A stretch of 64,000 bases of DNA. Source: Siphlonurus alternatus. Its lineage: Eukaryota > Arthropoda > Insecta > Ephemeroptera > Siphlonuridae. The first letter of the stretch is position 1. The number at the start of each line of letters is the position of its first letter. The translations under genes were made by a program, and so were the position numbers. Below are positions 1 to 11,372 of this stretch, one piece after another. The notes below the pieces were generated by a model. It had not been told where the DNA came from. It did no database searches and saw only the letters and a list, made by a program, of their open reading frames with translations. Where the stretch lies: NCBI GenBank assembly GCA_949825025.1, contig OX463782.1, positions 879,501 to 943,500 on the forward strand. The letters are read 5' to 3'.

Positions 1-1595
1 CATTATAACTTCTCTTTTAAAATAATATATATTCTTCGGATATAATCATACAATCATGCAATTACATGAAATATATTAGCTGTATAATATACGTACATTA
101 AGTTTTTTTTTTTTTTTTTTATGACATATTCAAAATTCTTTTAATAATTCCATTTGTTCGTACAATCATATTTTCATGTGTACTTGATATATATATGTTG
201 AGGTTTAATTATAGGACAAGTCAATCTAAAGCTAAGAAATAAAGTCAGTTAACATATTAATTGAATTCATTTCATAGTCCAGATGTAGGGACATTCTGTA
301 CACGGCAGACTTTTTGCGACTTGGGATGGGTGTGACTGCATGGCTATATACTAGATGAAGGAATTGGTAGGAAGAAGGCAGCTTTTATGGCTGTCTATAC
401 TCCGCTGGGGTGATTAAGACCGCGGAATGTTGTGCAAGCAACATGCGTGCCCCCCACTTAGAAATGGTACTTAACTGTCTGGCGTGCAGACTGGGTATTA
501 GGAGCCTCAGAGAGCACTGTGAACAATCACTATGTTTACATGACGGTGTTTAATACGTAGTGAATGTTGAAAAATAAGTTCCGCCATTGGTAACCAATCA
601 ACATTCTGTACACTAGCTATATAGAAACACTTATTTAGCAGGCACTTTTTTACACTCACTTTAAACACACATTTAAATTTCCAATGCACTTCACATCATT
701 ATAGGCAGCTTATTATGCAAAAGACAGGCAGCTCATAAAGGGTCGAATCCCTTTTTATACATATTCATTCTCTACAATAAATTGGAGCTAGCAATTACAT
801 TTTCTAGATTTCTGGTATAATATAATACTCCGTGATTATGATGTTGTTTAAAATCTGCCATGCATATATTTCCCCTTTTTACAAACATTACACTTTCCCT
901 AATGATCGAATATACAAGGTATATATAGTGTTAAAATACCTTGCCCTTTAAATATTTTTACACAAGATCAACCTCTCTTTTGCACAAAAGAACATGAGAT
1001 GGATTACTTTCTTTTGTAATTAACATAAAGAGTCTATATATTGATTTCTGGAGAATGGCCCCAACAGAGATAATACCATATATTTCAAAAAGGAATAAAA
1101 ATTAGAAAAATATAAAGTATTGAGGCATTCTAATTAATTCACATTCATGTCTCAGTTCTCTAATTGCAAATATTACAGTTGATACTTTTTTGCAAACAGT
1201 CGAGTCTACGCATGGTCAAATTAATCCATTGTAAATTATTATAATATAAATTCTTAAACTCAGGAATTTAGTGCTTTTATATATTCATTGCAGTATGATG
1301 TTTAGAAATTATTTACAGAGACAGAATCAAGAATAGGATTTTTATTTTTAATATTTTGAAACTGAAGTATATTTCTGCTTTATTTATAATTAAATTTAAA
1401 ATTGAACCTAGAAGTAGACCATTTAAATATGAGTTTACTATTGACATTGAATTTGTTATATTACTTGACAAGTCCTCATTAATTATTACAGCCAGTTTAC
1501 TTTCAAATTGGAATCATCAGCATACTTAACAATAAGACAATTATTATCATCAATTATAAGGGGTAGCTCATTAACATACAATTAAAATGAATAAT
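1..1595. other. AT-rich non-coding stretch
   Basis: No exon or recognisable gene is seen. A somewhat GC-richer patch at about 285-530 has no convincing reading frame. The short motif ACATTCTGTACAC occurs at about 291 and again at about 601. If the coiled-coil gene ending at 3161 extends upstream, this may be one of its introns. Confidence 0.5.
528..562. repeat. Solo copy of foldback-element end
   Basis: A 35-bp stretch starting CACTATGTTTACATGACGG and ending TACGTAGTG matches the outer ends of the hairpin array at 36704-36947, and both are followed by AATGT. It looks like a minimal or internally deleted copy of that element. Confidence 0.55.
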
Positions 1596-1597
1596 AT

Positions 1598-1838
1598 TTA
1601 ATATATTGGTGCCAAGCAGGTGCCTTGTGGCAGGCCACATAGGAGGGATATGGGGGTCGAATAAAGTTTACAATTGTTGTTTGGTGACATTTCAACTGTT
1701 TGTTAAAAAAGGTTCAAGCAATTCTAGACTGCAGTTACCCCTAATGCCATATTTATATAATTTTAGCAATATTAAATTATGCTCCACCATATTAATTGCC
1801 TTGGATAGATCCAAGAATATACTCCAGCAGTTTTAAGA
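1598..1838 (-). pseudogene. Decayed LINE reverse transcriptase fragment
   Basis: Read on the minus strand, the segment gives FLDLSKAINMVEHN followed by LYKYGIRGN. Further on, in another frame, it gives CGLPQGTCLAP. These correspond to the family motifs FLDLSKAFDTVDHN, YGIRG and GVPQGSVLGP of Jockey/CR1-type non-LTR retrotransposon reverse transcriptases. Stops and at least one frameshift separate the blocks, so this is a relic. The catalytic YADD box would lie further along and is not seen. Confidence 0.6.
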
Positions 1839-2164
1839 TTTTTATCCAAGCAGCTATTAAGTATATATACTATCAATTAATTGATATAATATATTATATA
1901 GGTATCCAAAATAATAAATAAAATAAAAATATATTAATTGAAATTGTTACGAATTCAATGTTTGACTTAAATATATAATATAACATGATTTTAATATGAT
2001 AAAATATTTATAATTATACATATATTATACTCAAACTTTATATGAATTTATTTTATAATATTTATATAATATTATTAATAATAATACATAAATTATATAT
2101 ATCGTATAAATCTTAAGTATAGCAAGTTTAGAGAATTTTCGCTAGCAAAAATATTGATGTTAAG

Positions 2165-2745
2165 TACATACATACATAACATGACGCCATATCCCTTTAC
2201 GGGGTAAGCCAGCAGCATTATTACCTCGGCCGTCTACAAATTGCCCTCCAAATATTTAGCACTCAATTCTTGCATACTCCACTTGCTTCAGAAATACTCA
2301 TAACACCTTCTGCACTCTCTATTACACAGTGTACTTTTAACACTTCTGTTCTTCAAACATTCTGCAATCACATCCAACCAAACCTTTTTAGGTCTACCTA
2401 ATCTTTTCATGCCTTGTACACTACCTTTAAACACCTGTTTTGCAATTCGTTCATCACCCATTCTCTCAATATGTCCAAACCAACGTAGTGTACTTCGTTC
2501 ATACTTGTCAATTACGCTTTCTTTCACTCCACACTCATTCATCACCCACGTGTGCTCACTCTATCGATCCTATTTTTACCACACATATTCCTTAAAAAAC
2601 TCATACCAACAGCATTCAACTTACTCCTATGCTTTTGTTTGACACACCCATACGTTACTTCAGACCCATACATCAAAGTTGGTATTAGGACAGAGTTATA
2701 CACAGCTAGCTTAGCCGTATATTTTAGACAACAGCTCAGTTAGTC
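2165..2745 (-). mobile_element. RTE-like LINE 3' end (C-terminal RT region)
   Basis: On the minus strand an 85-codon open stretch (2545-2288) contains ECGVKESVID, LRWFGHIERMGDERIAKQVF and LGRPKKVWLD. This is the characteristic C-terminal tail following the reverse transcriptase domain of RTE-like elements. Upstream in the element, another frame reads SVLIPTLMYGSE, the usual block preceding it, so at least one frameshift is present. The element ends near 2180 with sequence resembling the usual YPSGKGYGVM coding end, followed by a short (TGTA)n-like tail, typical of RTE 3' ends. Truncated and non-autonomous. Confidence 0.75.
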
Positions 2746-2785
2746 TTTGTGTAAAACTGCTTGTAATTAATAATTTTGGTTTCAG

Positions 2786-3161
2786 CGACCCGACTGCTGC
2801 TTGCCAAATTGCTCGACTAAAGATTCAGCTCTCAACGGAGCAGGCAGCGCGGCGCCTTGCCGAAGAGCGAGCAGCCGCTGCTGAACGGAAAGTCCAGAAG
2901 ATCAAGGAGTGGGCGCAGCGCAAGGTGAAGGAGGCACAGAGCAAAGCAGAGGAGGCGAGACGTCAGCAACGCCTCGTTGTAGCTCATGCAGCCACTAGTG
3001 CCGGCCCCAGCACCGATGCAGAACTCCGAGACGAAGTGAAAAAACTTAGAGAGAAAATTGATCGTTATCACTCACACCTTAGGGCCATGAAAAATGATGA
3101 CCCATTCAGCGATTCACTGGCTCAAACAATGGCTGATTTGGGGAAAATATTGAAAATATGA
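2786..3161 (+). CDS. Terminal coding exon, coiled-coil protein (partial)
   Basis: The exon begins after a good acceptor (TTTGGTTTCAG, ending at 2785) and runs to the stop TGA at 3159-3161. With one base left over from the previous codon it encodes about 125 residues, with no start codon of its own. It is GC-rich against its AT-rich surroundings. The first half is rich in Ala, Glu, Lys, Arg and Gln (RRLAEERAAAERKVQKIKEW), as expected of a long coiled coil. A short Ser/Pro/Gly linker (SAGPSTDAE) and a second helix with heptad character (LRDEVKKLREKIDRYHSHL) follow. The final segment is DPFSDSLAQTMADLGKILKI. I do not recognise the family; many centrosomal, cytoskeletal and trafficking adaptors look like this. 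Earlier exons are not visible upstream and probably lie outside the window. It could also be a 5'-truncated copy, but the clean acceptor argues for a real last exon. Confidence 0.65.
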
Positions 3162-3235
3162 TTCTTGCCATAAGAAAACGTGCTGCAGTAATTCTATAGG
3201 GTAGTGTCAGGAGATTGTTGGGTTGCCTAGCTGCT

Positions 3236-3575
3236 TACAGATAACGGCCTGACGTTACCTCCCCTCCCTTCCCCTACCGAAGAGCAAGAGTACTCATACC
3301 ATTGAAAAAAAAAAAAATAGATAAATTAGAAAATTTGACTTTGTTGACACTTAATTATGATTATTTAAGGACACAAAAATGTAACTGGTGTATTCTTTAT
3401 AAACTATAAATTAAAATATTAGCAGATGATATGAATACGATATAAATGTATAATAATAATTGCCGTCAATAATTTATAATTAATTTTTTCTACATTTTCT
3501 ATTCTTTTTCAATGCTTTTATAAATACTCGGTAGGGGAAGGGAGGGGAAGAAAACCGTCAGGTCGTTATCCTGTA
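3236..3575. mobile_element. MITE with ~50-bp terminal inverted repeats
   Basis: The left end begins TACAGATAACGGCCTGACG and continues to CCCCTCCCTTCCCCTACCGA. The right end is its reverse complement with a few changes (CCGTCAGGTCGTTATCCTGTA). The roughly 240-bp interior is AT-rich and has no gene. It starts 75 bp after the stop codon of the coiled-coil exon, so it probably lies in that gene's 3'UTR or just past it. Confidence 0.75.
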
Positions 3576-4135
3576 ATTGAGCGTACAAAAAAAAATAACT
3601 ATAGGCATGTTTTTTATTATTATATTATTACTTTTATTTATTTTATTATTTTTTTTTCGTATAAAACAAAAGTTAAAATTTTTGCCGCAAATATGAAGAC
3701 CAGGAGCGAGCATTATCACTTGGGGATGGGGAGAACAATTATTTGTTCACACGCGCTCCTCATCTAACTCATATATCTCTCACTGCTTTTTTTAAATTTT
3801 TGCACGTGGCTGATATAGACATTTTTATGTGATAATAGTATATCATACGTGTTAATTTAATTAGTGTAGATTAAAATATTAGTAATTTTGGTATCAAATG
3901 GTTCAAACTTCAAACAATAATCTATCTAATATCTAATGTCAATTTAAATATTTTTAAAACACCATACTGTGTTTTAATTTTTGACATTTTTGCTTTAAAA
4001 TTGCCGATTGCTGTGCCAAACGTGACATTATGCATTGGATACAAAATATTTCGGATCTGCATGCAATATAAATTAATAATAAGGATTTTATAAATATTGC
4101 GCAAATCTATTTAAATTAATCTATAATTTTATTTA
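3576..4135. other. AT-rich non-coding stretch
   Basis: Nothing gene-like is seen. Homopolymer A and T runs only. Confidence 0.4.
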
Positions 4136-4139
4136 ACAT

Positions 4140-4345
4140 GCCATTTTCTTGAAAAAAAAAAGTGCCACGCCCACTTTTTTTTTTAAATTTCCCGCCTACG
4201 GCGGGGTTCCCTTCCTCCCCCCCCCTTCCCCGGAGCCGCCGCTTCGCGGCAAAAAGGCCCAAGTGCTGGGCCTTCGGCCCCCGGGTCCACATTTTGTAGT
4301 TACGCCACTGATTCGTTTGGGTGGAAGAAAGGGGAGAGGGCATGT
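4140..4345 (-). repeat. GC-rich dispersed repeat fragment
   Basis: The segment is an abrupt GC-rich block with runs of C and several small palindromes (GCCGCCGCTTCGCGG, GGGCCTTCGGCCC). Read on the minus strand it opens with CAGTGGCGTAACTAC, a phrase typical of dispersed repeats in animal genomes. The class is not determined and no protein is encoded. Confidence 0.45.
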
Positions 4346-6014
4346 GTGTAATCAAATATATTTATATATATAGCTTTATAGCTCTAGCTCATCCCCACAA
4401 CATGCATGTATATTTTATCGAAATACATGGGAGGTATTACCACTCACCAAAAAGATCTTTAAAAAATACAGATTAGAGAAATTAAATATAGGCCTCATCA
4501 TCTTTACACCTCCCTCGTATCCTCAAAATCAAATGTTTGCAATGCATTCTTAAAACAATATTGACACATTGTATTGTTAGTCAATGTTATATATAGTAAG
4601 TATACATTATTTAGGAACAACAAACAGTAATATTAATAATATGTGTAGTATAATATTGCATCTCTAGCTGTAATTAAACACACAAAAATGGAAATCATGC
4701 AACCCCTAGAGAAATCATTTATGGACAACAGTCATTATACACTTAAATGCGAAGCTCACTGTATTGTATAATCATCCATCTCAAAGGCTCATTACTCATC
4801 GAGAAAAATAAATGAACTTTTCTCATGTTGACGTCGTCAAGAGAATTGAGAGTGATTGCCGTTTGTTTCTTATGCTGCTCATCCCTGTAGGATCCCCCCT
4901 CCCTCCCATGTCGGTGCACTCGCTTACTTACTTGATCCAAATAATCTATAATCAAAAGCATTTTTTATTTCTTATACAACGTTGTTCTCTCTAAGCCTCT
5001 TATCATCTCATGCTGTTGAAAGCAAACTCAACGGAGGGTTTTTCATCGTAATCCATAGAGTGAAATCTTGCCGGAAATACACGTTGCAATATACAACCAG
5101 TATAATTATAAGATATAAATGATATATAGTAGTAAGGGAGAGAATGTTTTTTAATGTTTCAGCAAAAAACAAGAGCCACGTCATTCTTTATTCACTCTGA
5201 TTTTGATTAATTTGATATATCTTTTAAAAGCTTTGTGTTCTAATGTATTAACAAAGTGCTTATTTTTGTAATTCGTATACTTACAACAACTTGTTTAAAA
5301 GGTTATAGTATTATTTAAAGTTACTCTAATTAATATATAGACTAAAAATGATTAATATACGTTGTCTATCATTATGTTTTAAAGCTTTTGTTATACACGG
5401 GAAAGGTGAGTAAAAATGTTATAGATAAAGAATAACAGAGAATACTTTCTTTTATTATAATAATACAGCATGTATTTAAATTAATAAAATTATATTAATC
5501 ATTAATTTCTCTCTCTCTAAATTAATTTTATAGTTTATTTTTCTGAAAATTAGTTAGAAAATATTATCATCAAATGAAGGCATTAAATTACGTTTTTATT
5601 ATCAGGGAGTTATACAATTGCGTTTTATATTAAATGTATTTTAAATAACGTGTATATTTCATTAATATATACTATAATCAATAAATAAAATAATGATTAC
5701 TTATATAATAATACATAGTGTATTATTTGATTATTGTATATTTGTACGTATAAAAGAAGAAAAAATCAGTGCGTGGTTGCATGATGGTTGAGATAACACC
5801 ACAAAGCTCGCTCTGAGATTACATTACCATCGCTGCAGTGGAGGGATGATATTTGAAAACCAAAGAGGTCCGCCGCCGCAGTGCCGTAATTGATTGCTTG
5901 CTCGTTGGCTTTCCTCATCGTCAAGTCAGCTCACACAATGCTGGAAATTCTGGAAAACAATCACATGTAATTTGTACATAAGGAAAAAGAGTATCAGAAG
6001 TCCATACATTTTGT

Positions 6015-6052
<38 letters not shown>

Positions 6053-7377
6053 CATATATATTTATTTCCTTCCCGTTTCTTTCATACTTTTTGTCCATTT
6101 CATAAATAACTGTCAAACTGTTGTTTTTTTAATAGATTTGTACACCCCCTTATCCCGTTGTTATATTTCTTGATCCATACTACTTATTTCACAATTTTGT
6201 TTTGTGCTACATATGGAAATAATTTAATTGAAGCATTTATAAAGAAATTTAACACTTTTTCAAATTTTACAATTACAAATTAAATTAATACTTTTATTCA
6301 GGGTAACGATTCATAAATTGTTGTTTGTGTTCGTATCGATTTTTATCTAAAAATATTGTGCGTGGCATAAGCTATTGTGATGTATGCCTCGTTTAATTAA
6401 TATTTGACAAGATTTAATATAATTAAGAAGGTCTAAAATTTACACAAAATATAGCTTGCAAGTCTCATCAAAAGTTCACCACTATAAACATGTGTGCAGT
6501 CAATGATTGGTTTCCCTCAATCTGCGGTAACATCGATTGTTAAATATAATAGATATTTAGATTGTATCAGTTAATTAGACTACGCTAAGATATCGAACTT
6601 GATTGGTCGCGTGCGTGCAGAATCTTCTCATCTACACTTGCTGGAAATTTGGGATGTCAATAGTTCCGAGAATCATAACTATAAAATACATGGAAACTGT
6701 AAGAACAAGATTATATATGGCTTCTCAGTAATAATTTACATCATTTTTATTGCATGGCAATGTGAAGTGTGATATAACAAAAATTAAGTATAAATATTTT
6801 TAACGCTCACAAAGCTAATAAAGTGCCACAAGGAAATAACAAGCATTAAATTTAAGTCGAAAAAAAAGTGTCCGATTATATTTCATCCTGAAGTTAGGAA
6901 AATTGTTTAGCGCTATGGAAAGTGATTAAAAAATGCAGCAGGATCAGGTTTAATTAATATGTCAATAAAATTTGAAAATACATAATTAATTATGCATTCA
7001 GTTTTAAATTAAGCTAATGTAAACAAAATTAAGTCAATATCAAATTCTGTACATCGACTGTTTTTTCAATTGTCAAAGAGGTGGTATTCTACATTTAAAA
7101 AAAATCTGTAATAAAAAATATGCATTAAGTTTCAGTAATTTGATACACAATCTAACACGCTATTTGCTATAAAAATATTTGAGTTATTAAATTATGATAA
7201 TTGATGATTTGATTAAAATTGTTGTGATAACTCCTTGGCTTTGCATTGGAACATTCTAACATTCATTTCAATAACATCCATGAGTTTTGCTCAAACAAAC
7301 CACTACCGAAATAATATATTTTATATAAATAAAATAATTCTCTGAAGCAATGGGTTCATGACACGAATGAAAATTTC
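4346..7377. other. AT-rich intergenic sequence
   Basis: No exon is seen. It holds a (TA)n tract at about 6018-6051 and a less AT-rich patch at 5775-5960 that includes GTCCGCCGCCGCAGTGCCG. The patch could be regulatory sequence but has no reading frame. Confidence 0.4.
6018..6051. repeat. (TA)n microsatellite
   Basis: About 17 uninterrupted TA units. Confidence 0.9.
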
Positions 7378-7825
7378 TAGAGCGCGGAAAAAAGTCATTT
7401 TGCCTATTTGTGCACACGAGGACTATTTTGCTGTCATTTAGGATGTCCACCGATCTCCGGAAGTGGATTAAAATAAGCCTATATAAAAAAAGACTATTTT
7501 AGACTATTTTTGGATTTTGAGACTATTTTGGCAAAATATGACTTTTTGACATATTTTTAGTGCATTTCAGCTCTTTTCTTGATAAAGTCAAAAAAAAAAA
7601 AAAAAAGGAAAAGGAAAAGGAAGTAAAGAAACAAAGACTTCAGTCTGTGTAAAGAATAGCACTTTTGAAACACGTTTTTGCTGCATTTTCTAAAAAAAAA
7701 GTGACTTTTTTATAGACTATTTATTATTTTTTTTAAATGACTTTTTTCTAGACTATTTTCCAAAAATAAGTTGACTTTTTAGGCGCCTATTTTTCGAAAA
7801 AAATGTGACTCTTTTCCGCGCTCTA
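7378..7825. mobile_element. MITE with TA-flanked inverted ends
   Basis: The left end TAGAGCGCGGAAAAAAGTCA and the right end TGACTCTTTTCCGCGCTCTA are near-perfect inverted repeats. Both are bounded by TA, as expected of a TA-target (Tc1/mariner-like) non-autonomous element. The interior repeats GACTATTTT and GACTTTTT many times on the same strand. No transposase frame is present. Confidence 0.65.
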
Positions 7826-8990
7826 CTTATGAAGTATTCATTTCTTTTTTATTGGTCATTTTCAAAACATACACTGTGTGTTATTGTATTGTATGGTATT
7901 GTTACACATGAGGAAATTTTTTTATGTAAATGAATATTTTTTTTAAATTTACATATAATTTAATTTAATGTAAAATAATAATATTAATAATTAAAATAAA
8001 TAATTAAAAGCGATTAAATTTCATCTCTTAATTTTTAATAAGTTTTTACATTATTAACCTATGCTATATCTATTAATTACAATCTCTGTAAAAATTAATT
8101 ATCACATAAATATATTTGAGAACAGAACTGTAAAAAAGCAATTAAAAATATAGACATAATCATGGCACTTACCCGGTTGAAAACCCAGGACTGAAAGCAA
8201 AAAATAATGAGCAAGAGAATAGATAATAATTCGAAAATATATTACCCTTGCAAATTCTTCGTAATAGTGTCGGGTCTAACTAAAGTTTGTGTGCAAACTC
8301 AATCAGTGACCGCAGCCTGCCATCATCAACACTACATGTATTAAAACAGCACCCTCTGCCTGTATTCAACGCACGGGGGTCGGTGACATCTTATCCCCGT
8401 CTCTCTGTATCCACCAACGAAAAGTAACAACCCTAACTCAATAATATGTTACACCCCTAACACAAACTCTCCCTGTATGAAATTTCACTTTCATCATTCC
8501 CTATAATATGTTTCAAAATTATGTTACAACTCTTTTATACACAACTTTCAATCTGCAGTAAAAAATAAAATGTATTTTACTTTTTATTTTATCATTCTTT
8601 TATTGACTGAATAAAATCATTCTTTACTTTTATTCATTTAAGTTTTTCAAATTTAGTAACTAAAGATATTATTTTATTGAAATAAAAAATTACATTAAAA
8701 CGTGATTCATAAAATTAGAGCGTTTTTTTATACATAAATTCATGACTTATTATAACGTTACGAAATCATAATGCAACATTGCATGAAATTTATTCAACAA
8801 TGGGAGCATATTTTAGAACACACCAACACAATTGATAAGCGGAGAACATTTCGCCTTGCAGTTAGGCAACTTGTTCAGCATTGAGATGAGCGGGTTGCAT
8901 ACGTAGAAGGGGCATGATGAAGTCCAGCCTTTGGGACATAAGTTTTTGATTTTTGAGCAACTTGCAACTTCACGGCGAGTTGAAGTGAAT
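7826..8990. other. AT-rich intergenic sequence
   Basis: No gene is seen. The stretch at 8260-8420 is slightly richer in GC but has no convincing exon. Confidence 0.4.
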
Positions 8991-8995
8991 ATCGC

Positions 8996-9287
<292 letters not shown>

Positions 9288-10239
9288 TTGAGACAGATAG
9301 ACACAAGAATAAAAAATTAATAATATATGTGGAAATTTGAACTTATATTCGTAGTAAATAGATTGGAATGATGAAGCATTTGTTAAATGTTGACTAATAT
9401 AATAATTCTGTCAAATTTTTAATACAAAAATCTTCATTTGCTGGTATTTTTTTTTAAGATTATATTATGATAGTTAAATTGGAAATTGCTGGATTTGATC
9501 ATCATTTTTTCATAGTATCATGTACATATTTTTGTAACAGCACATTTTTTTTTGCAGTTACATTGGTAATCAAAATTTGTCTTTTTGTTGCAAAATAAAA
9601 CTTACTTTATATTTTTTTTAAAGATATCATACAAAAAGATAACAAGAACGATAACTCATTGTAACCCTAATGTAAATATAATCGTGAAATTTATTGCTTG
9701 TGTTTCATTTCAATCTATTGTATATCCTAACACACAATAGATTGTACTATAGCAAGCAGCCAGATTTGAAGTGATTATATGTTTTGAAGAAAACTAAAGA
9801 GCGGCTATAATCAATCATAGAGCTAGCTTGTCAACGAATATAAGTATAATCTATTACCTTCAAATCTATTTTATTAAAATATAGTTAAAACTTATAAACA
9901 TTTCAGACTTTATACAGGTACAGGTAGTAATATAAATTGAATACAACAACATAACTATAACTTTCCATTGAAAATAGAGTTAATAGAGTAAATTTATAAA
10001 TAATATTGCTGTTAGCAGAATGATTAAGCGTTGATAAATAAAATCTGTCAATAACAGACAAAATTGAAAATAAAAGTATTTGTTTCTTCCATCATATATG
10101 TTTCAATCACTATATAAATATTTTTTTATATGTTACTTTTCTAGATTACACAAATTTGAAATTGATATAGAACGTTTACACGTTGACGTAACAGATTACA
10201 GCTTTTAGTAGCGTGAAAACAACATTTTCTTTCCATTAT

Positions 10240-10400
10240 GTTATAGAGCAACCCCCTTGTGCTAATTAGTAATTACATTATTGCAATGACGAAGAAGAAG
10301 AACGAAGGCGGCACTTTATACAGAGAAGCATGTTACGTTGCAACAGGCGAGGGTGACCGAATGGTACCGAACGTAGTGATGTATAGTGGCGGGGCGCAGC
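10240..10400 (+). promoter_or_regulatory. Candidate SerT promoter
   Basis: Base composition rises sharply from AT-rich to GC-rich here, just ahead of the presumed non-coding first exon. A TATA-like CTTTATACAG lies near 10313 and an initiator-like TTCAATT near 10409. The start of transcription cannot be fixed from sequence. Confidence 0.35.
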
Positions 10401-10652
10401 GCTAGAGATTCAATTGGGTGCGCGGCCGAGGCCTGCTGTCGTCTGGTCCTCTCGAATCGGTCGTCGCTTTAGCTTTTTGCTAACAAGTTTTTACCTGTAG
10501 ACAATCTACTGTTTTCTTGAGATGACCGGCGGCCGGTCAAGCCTGGTTCTGGCACTGGGCCTAGCCGCCGCACCGGCCGCTCTAGCACCTTAGAAAATCA
10601 CAACCCCGTACCGGCGATTCATCAGTAGCCGCAAAACACCGGGAGTAACAAA
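10380..10652 (+). other. SerT: Presumed SerT 5'UTR exon 1
   Basis: This GC-rich block, in otherwise AT-rich DNA, ends in a perfect donor (AACAAA|GTAAGT at 10653). The next + strand acceptor that leads into coding sequence is the SerT exon at 23226, which itself has a short untranslated part, so an upstream non-coding exon is expected. Joining the two would give a first intron of 12,573 bp. The left edge is approximate. The link to SerT is inferred from order, strand and the donor. Confidence 0.5.
10522..10593 (+). CDS. Upstream ORF in the SerT leader, 23 aa
   Basis: An ATG with G at -3 opens a 23-codon frame closed by TAG, wholly inside the presumed 5'UTR exon. The peptide (MTGGRSSLVLALGLAAAPAA then LAP) is hydrophobic and resembles a signal peptide. 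Whether it is translated is unknown. It could dampen translation of the main SerT frame, as upstream frames often do, or be a chance frame in GC-rich sequence. Confidence 0.3.
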   Translation: MTGGRSSLVLALGLAAAPAALAP

Positions 10653-11236
10653 GTAAGTTATTGAAATTTATATCAATAATTTTTATAAACCACAATAATT
10701 ATAATCAATATTTTTTCAAAAATTATAATATATTTTTAAAAGTATATTTAGAATTTTAAGATAAACATTCTAATCAAAAAAAGAAGAAAAAGTTATGATA
10801 TCGTTCAGGAATATTACAGGAGATATTCTATTTAAATTTTTTTATAAAAATAATACATGTCATATTATATAATTATATCGTTTAGAGCGTTAGAACAAAC
10901 AAAAAATAAAATTAATTGGAAATAATAAGAATTTTCTCTTCTAAAATTTATGTTAAGTAACTGAAGGTCGAATGGCTTGATACCCGTCGCTTATCGAATG
11001 GAATATTAAACTTTAATTCCCTCTTAGTAAAATTTGAAGAAAAGTAATCATAATCTCCGCTGGAGACTCAACCTTTTAATGTTACCAGCGGACAATATTT
11101 GTAATATTTTATTTAACCTGCAGCAAACCCTGCATTAAACAACTTGTTAAATAACATATTTAAATTTTTTATTGATCAATTGAATTCAAAATGGGTGGTG
11201 AATTACTTACATTTTTATAATTCAAGGATATTTTGT
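10653..11236. other. AT-rich part of presumed SerT intron 1
   Basis: Nothing gene-like is seen. Confidence 0.4.
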
Positions 11237-11372
11237 TTAAGGTGGAGATAACACGCCCAATGTTAATAAAAATCCCATTCATGAAAATTATGAAATCAAT
11301 TTATAAATGTTGTCCTTTACACCTTATCATAGTTATCATAAGGCAGTAGGTAAAATATCAGGTATATGTATA

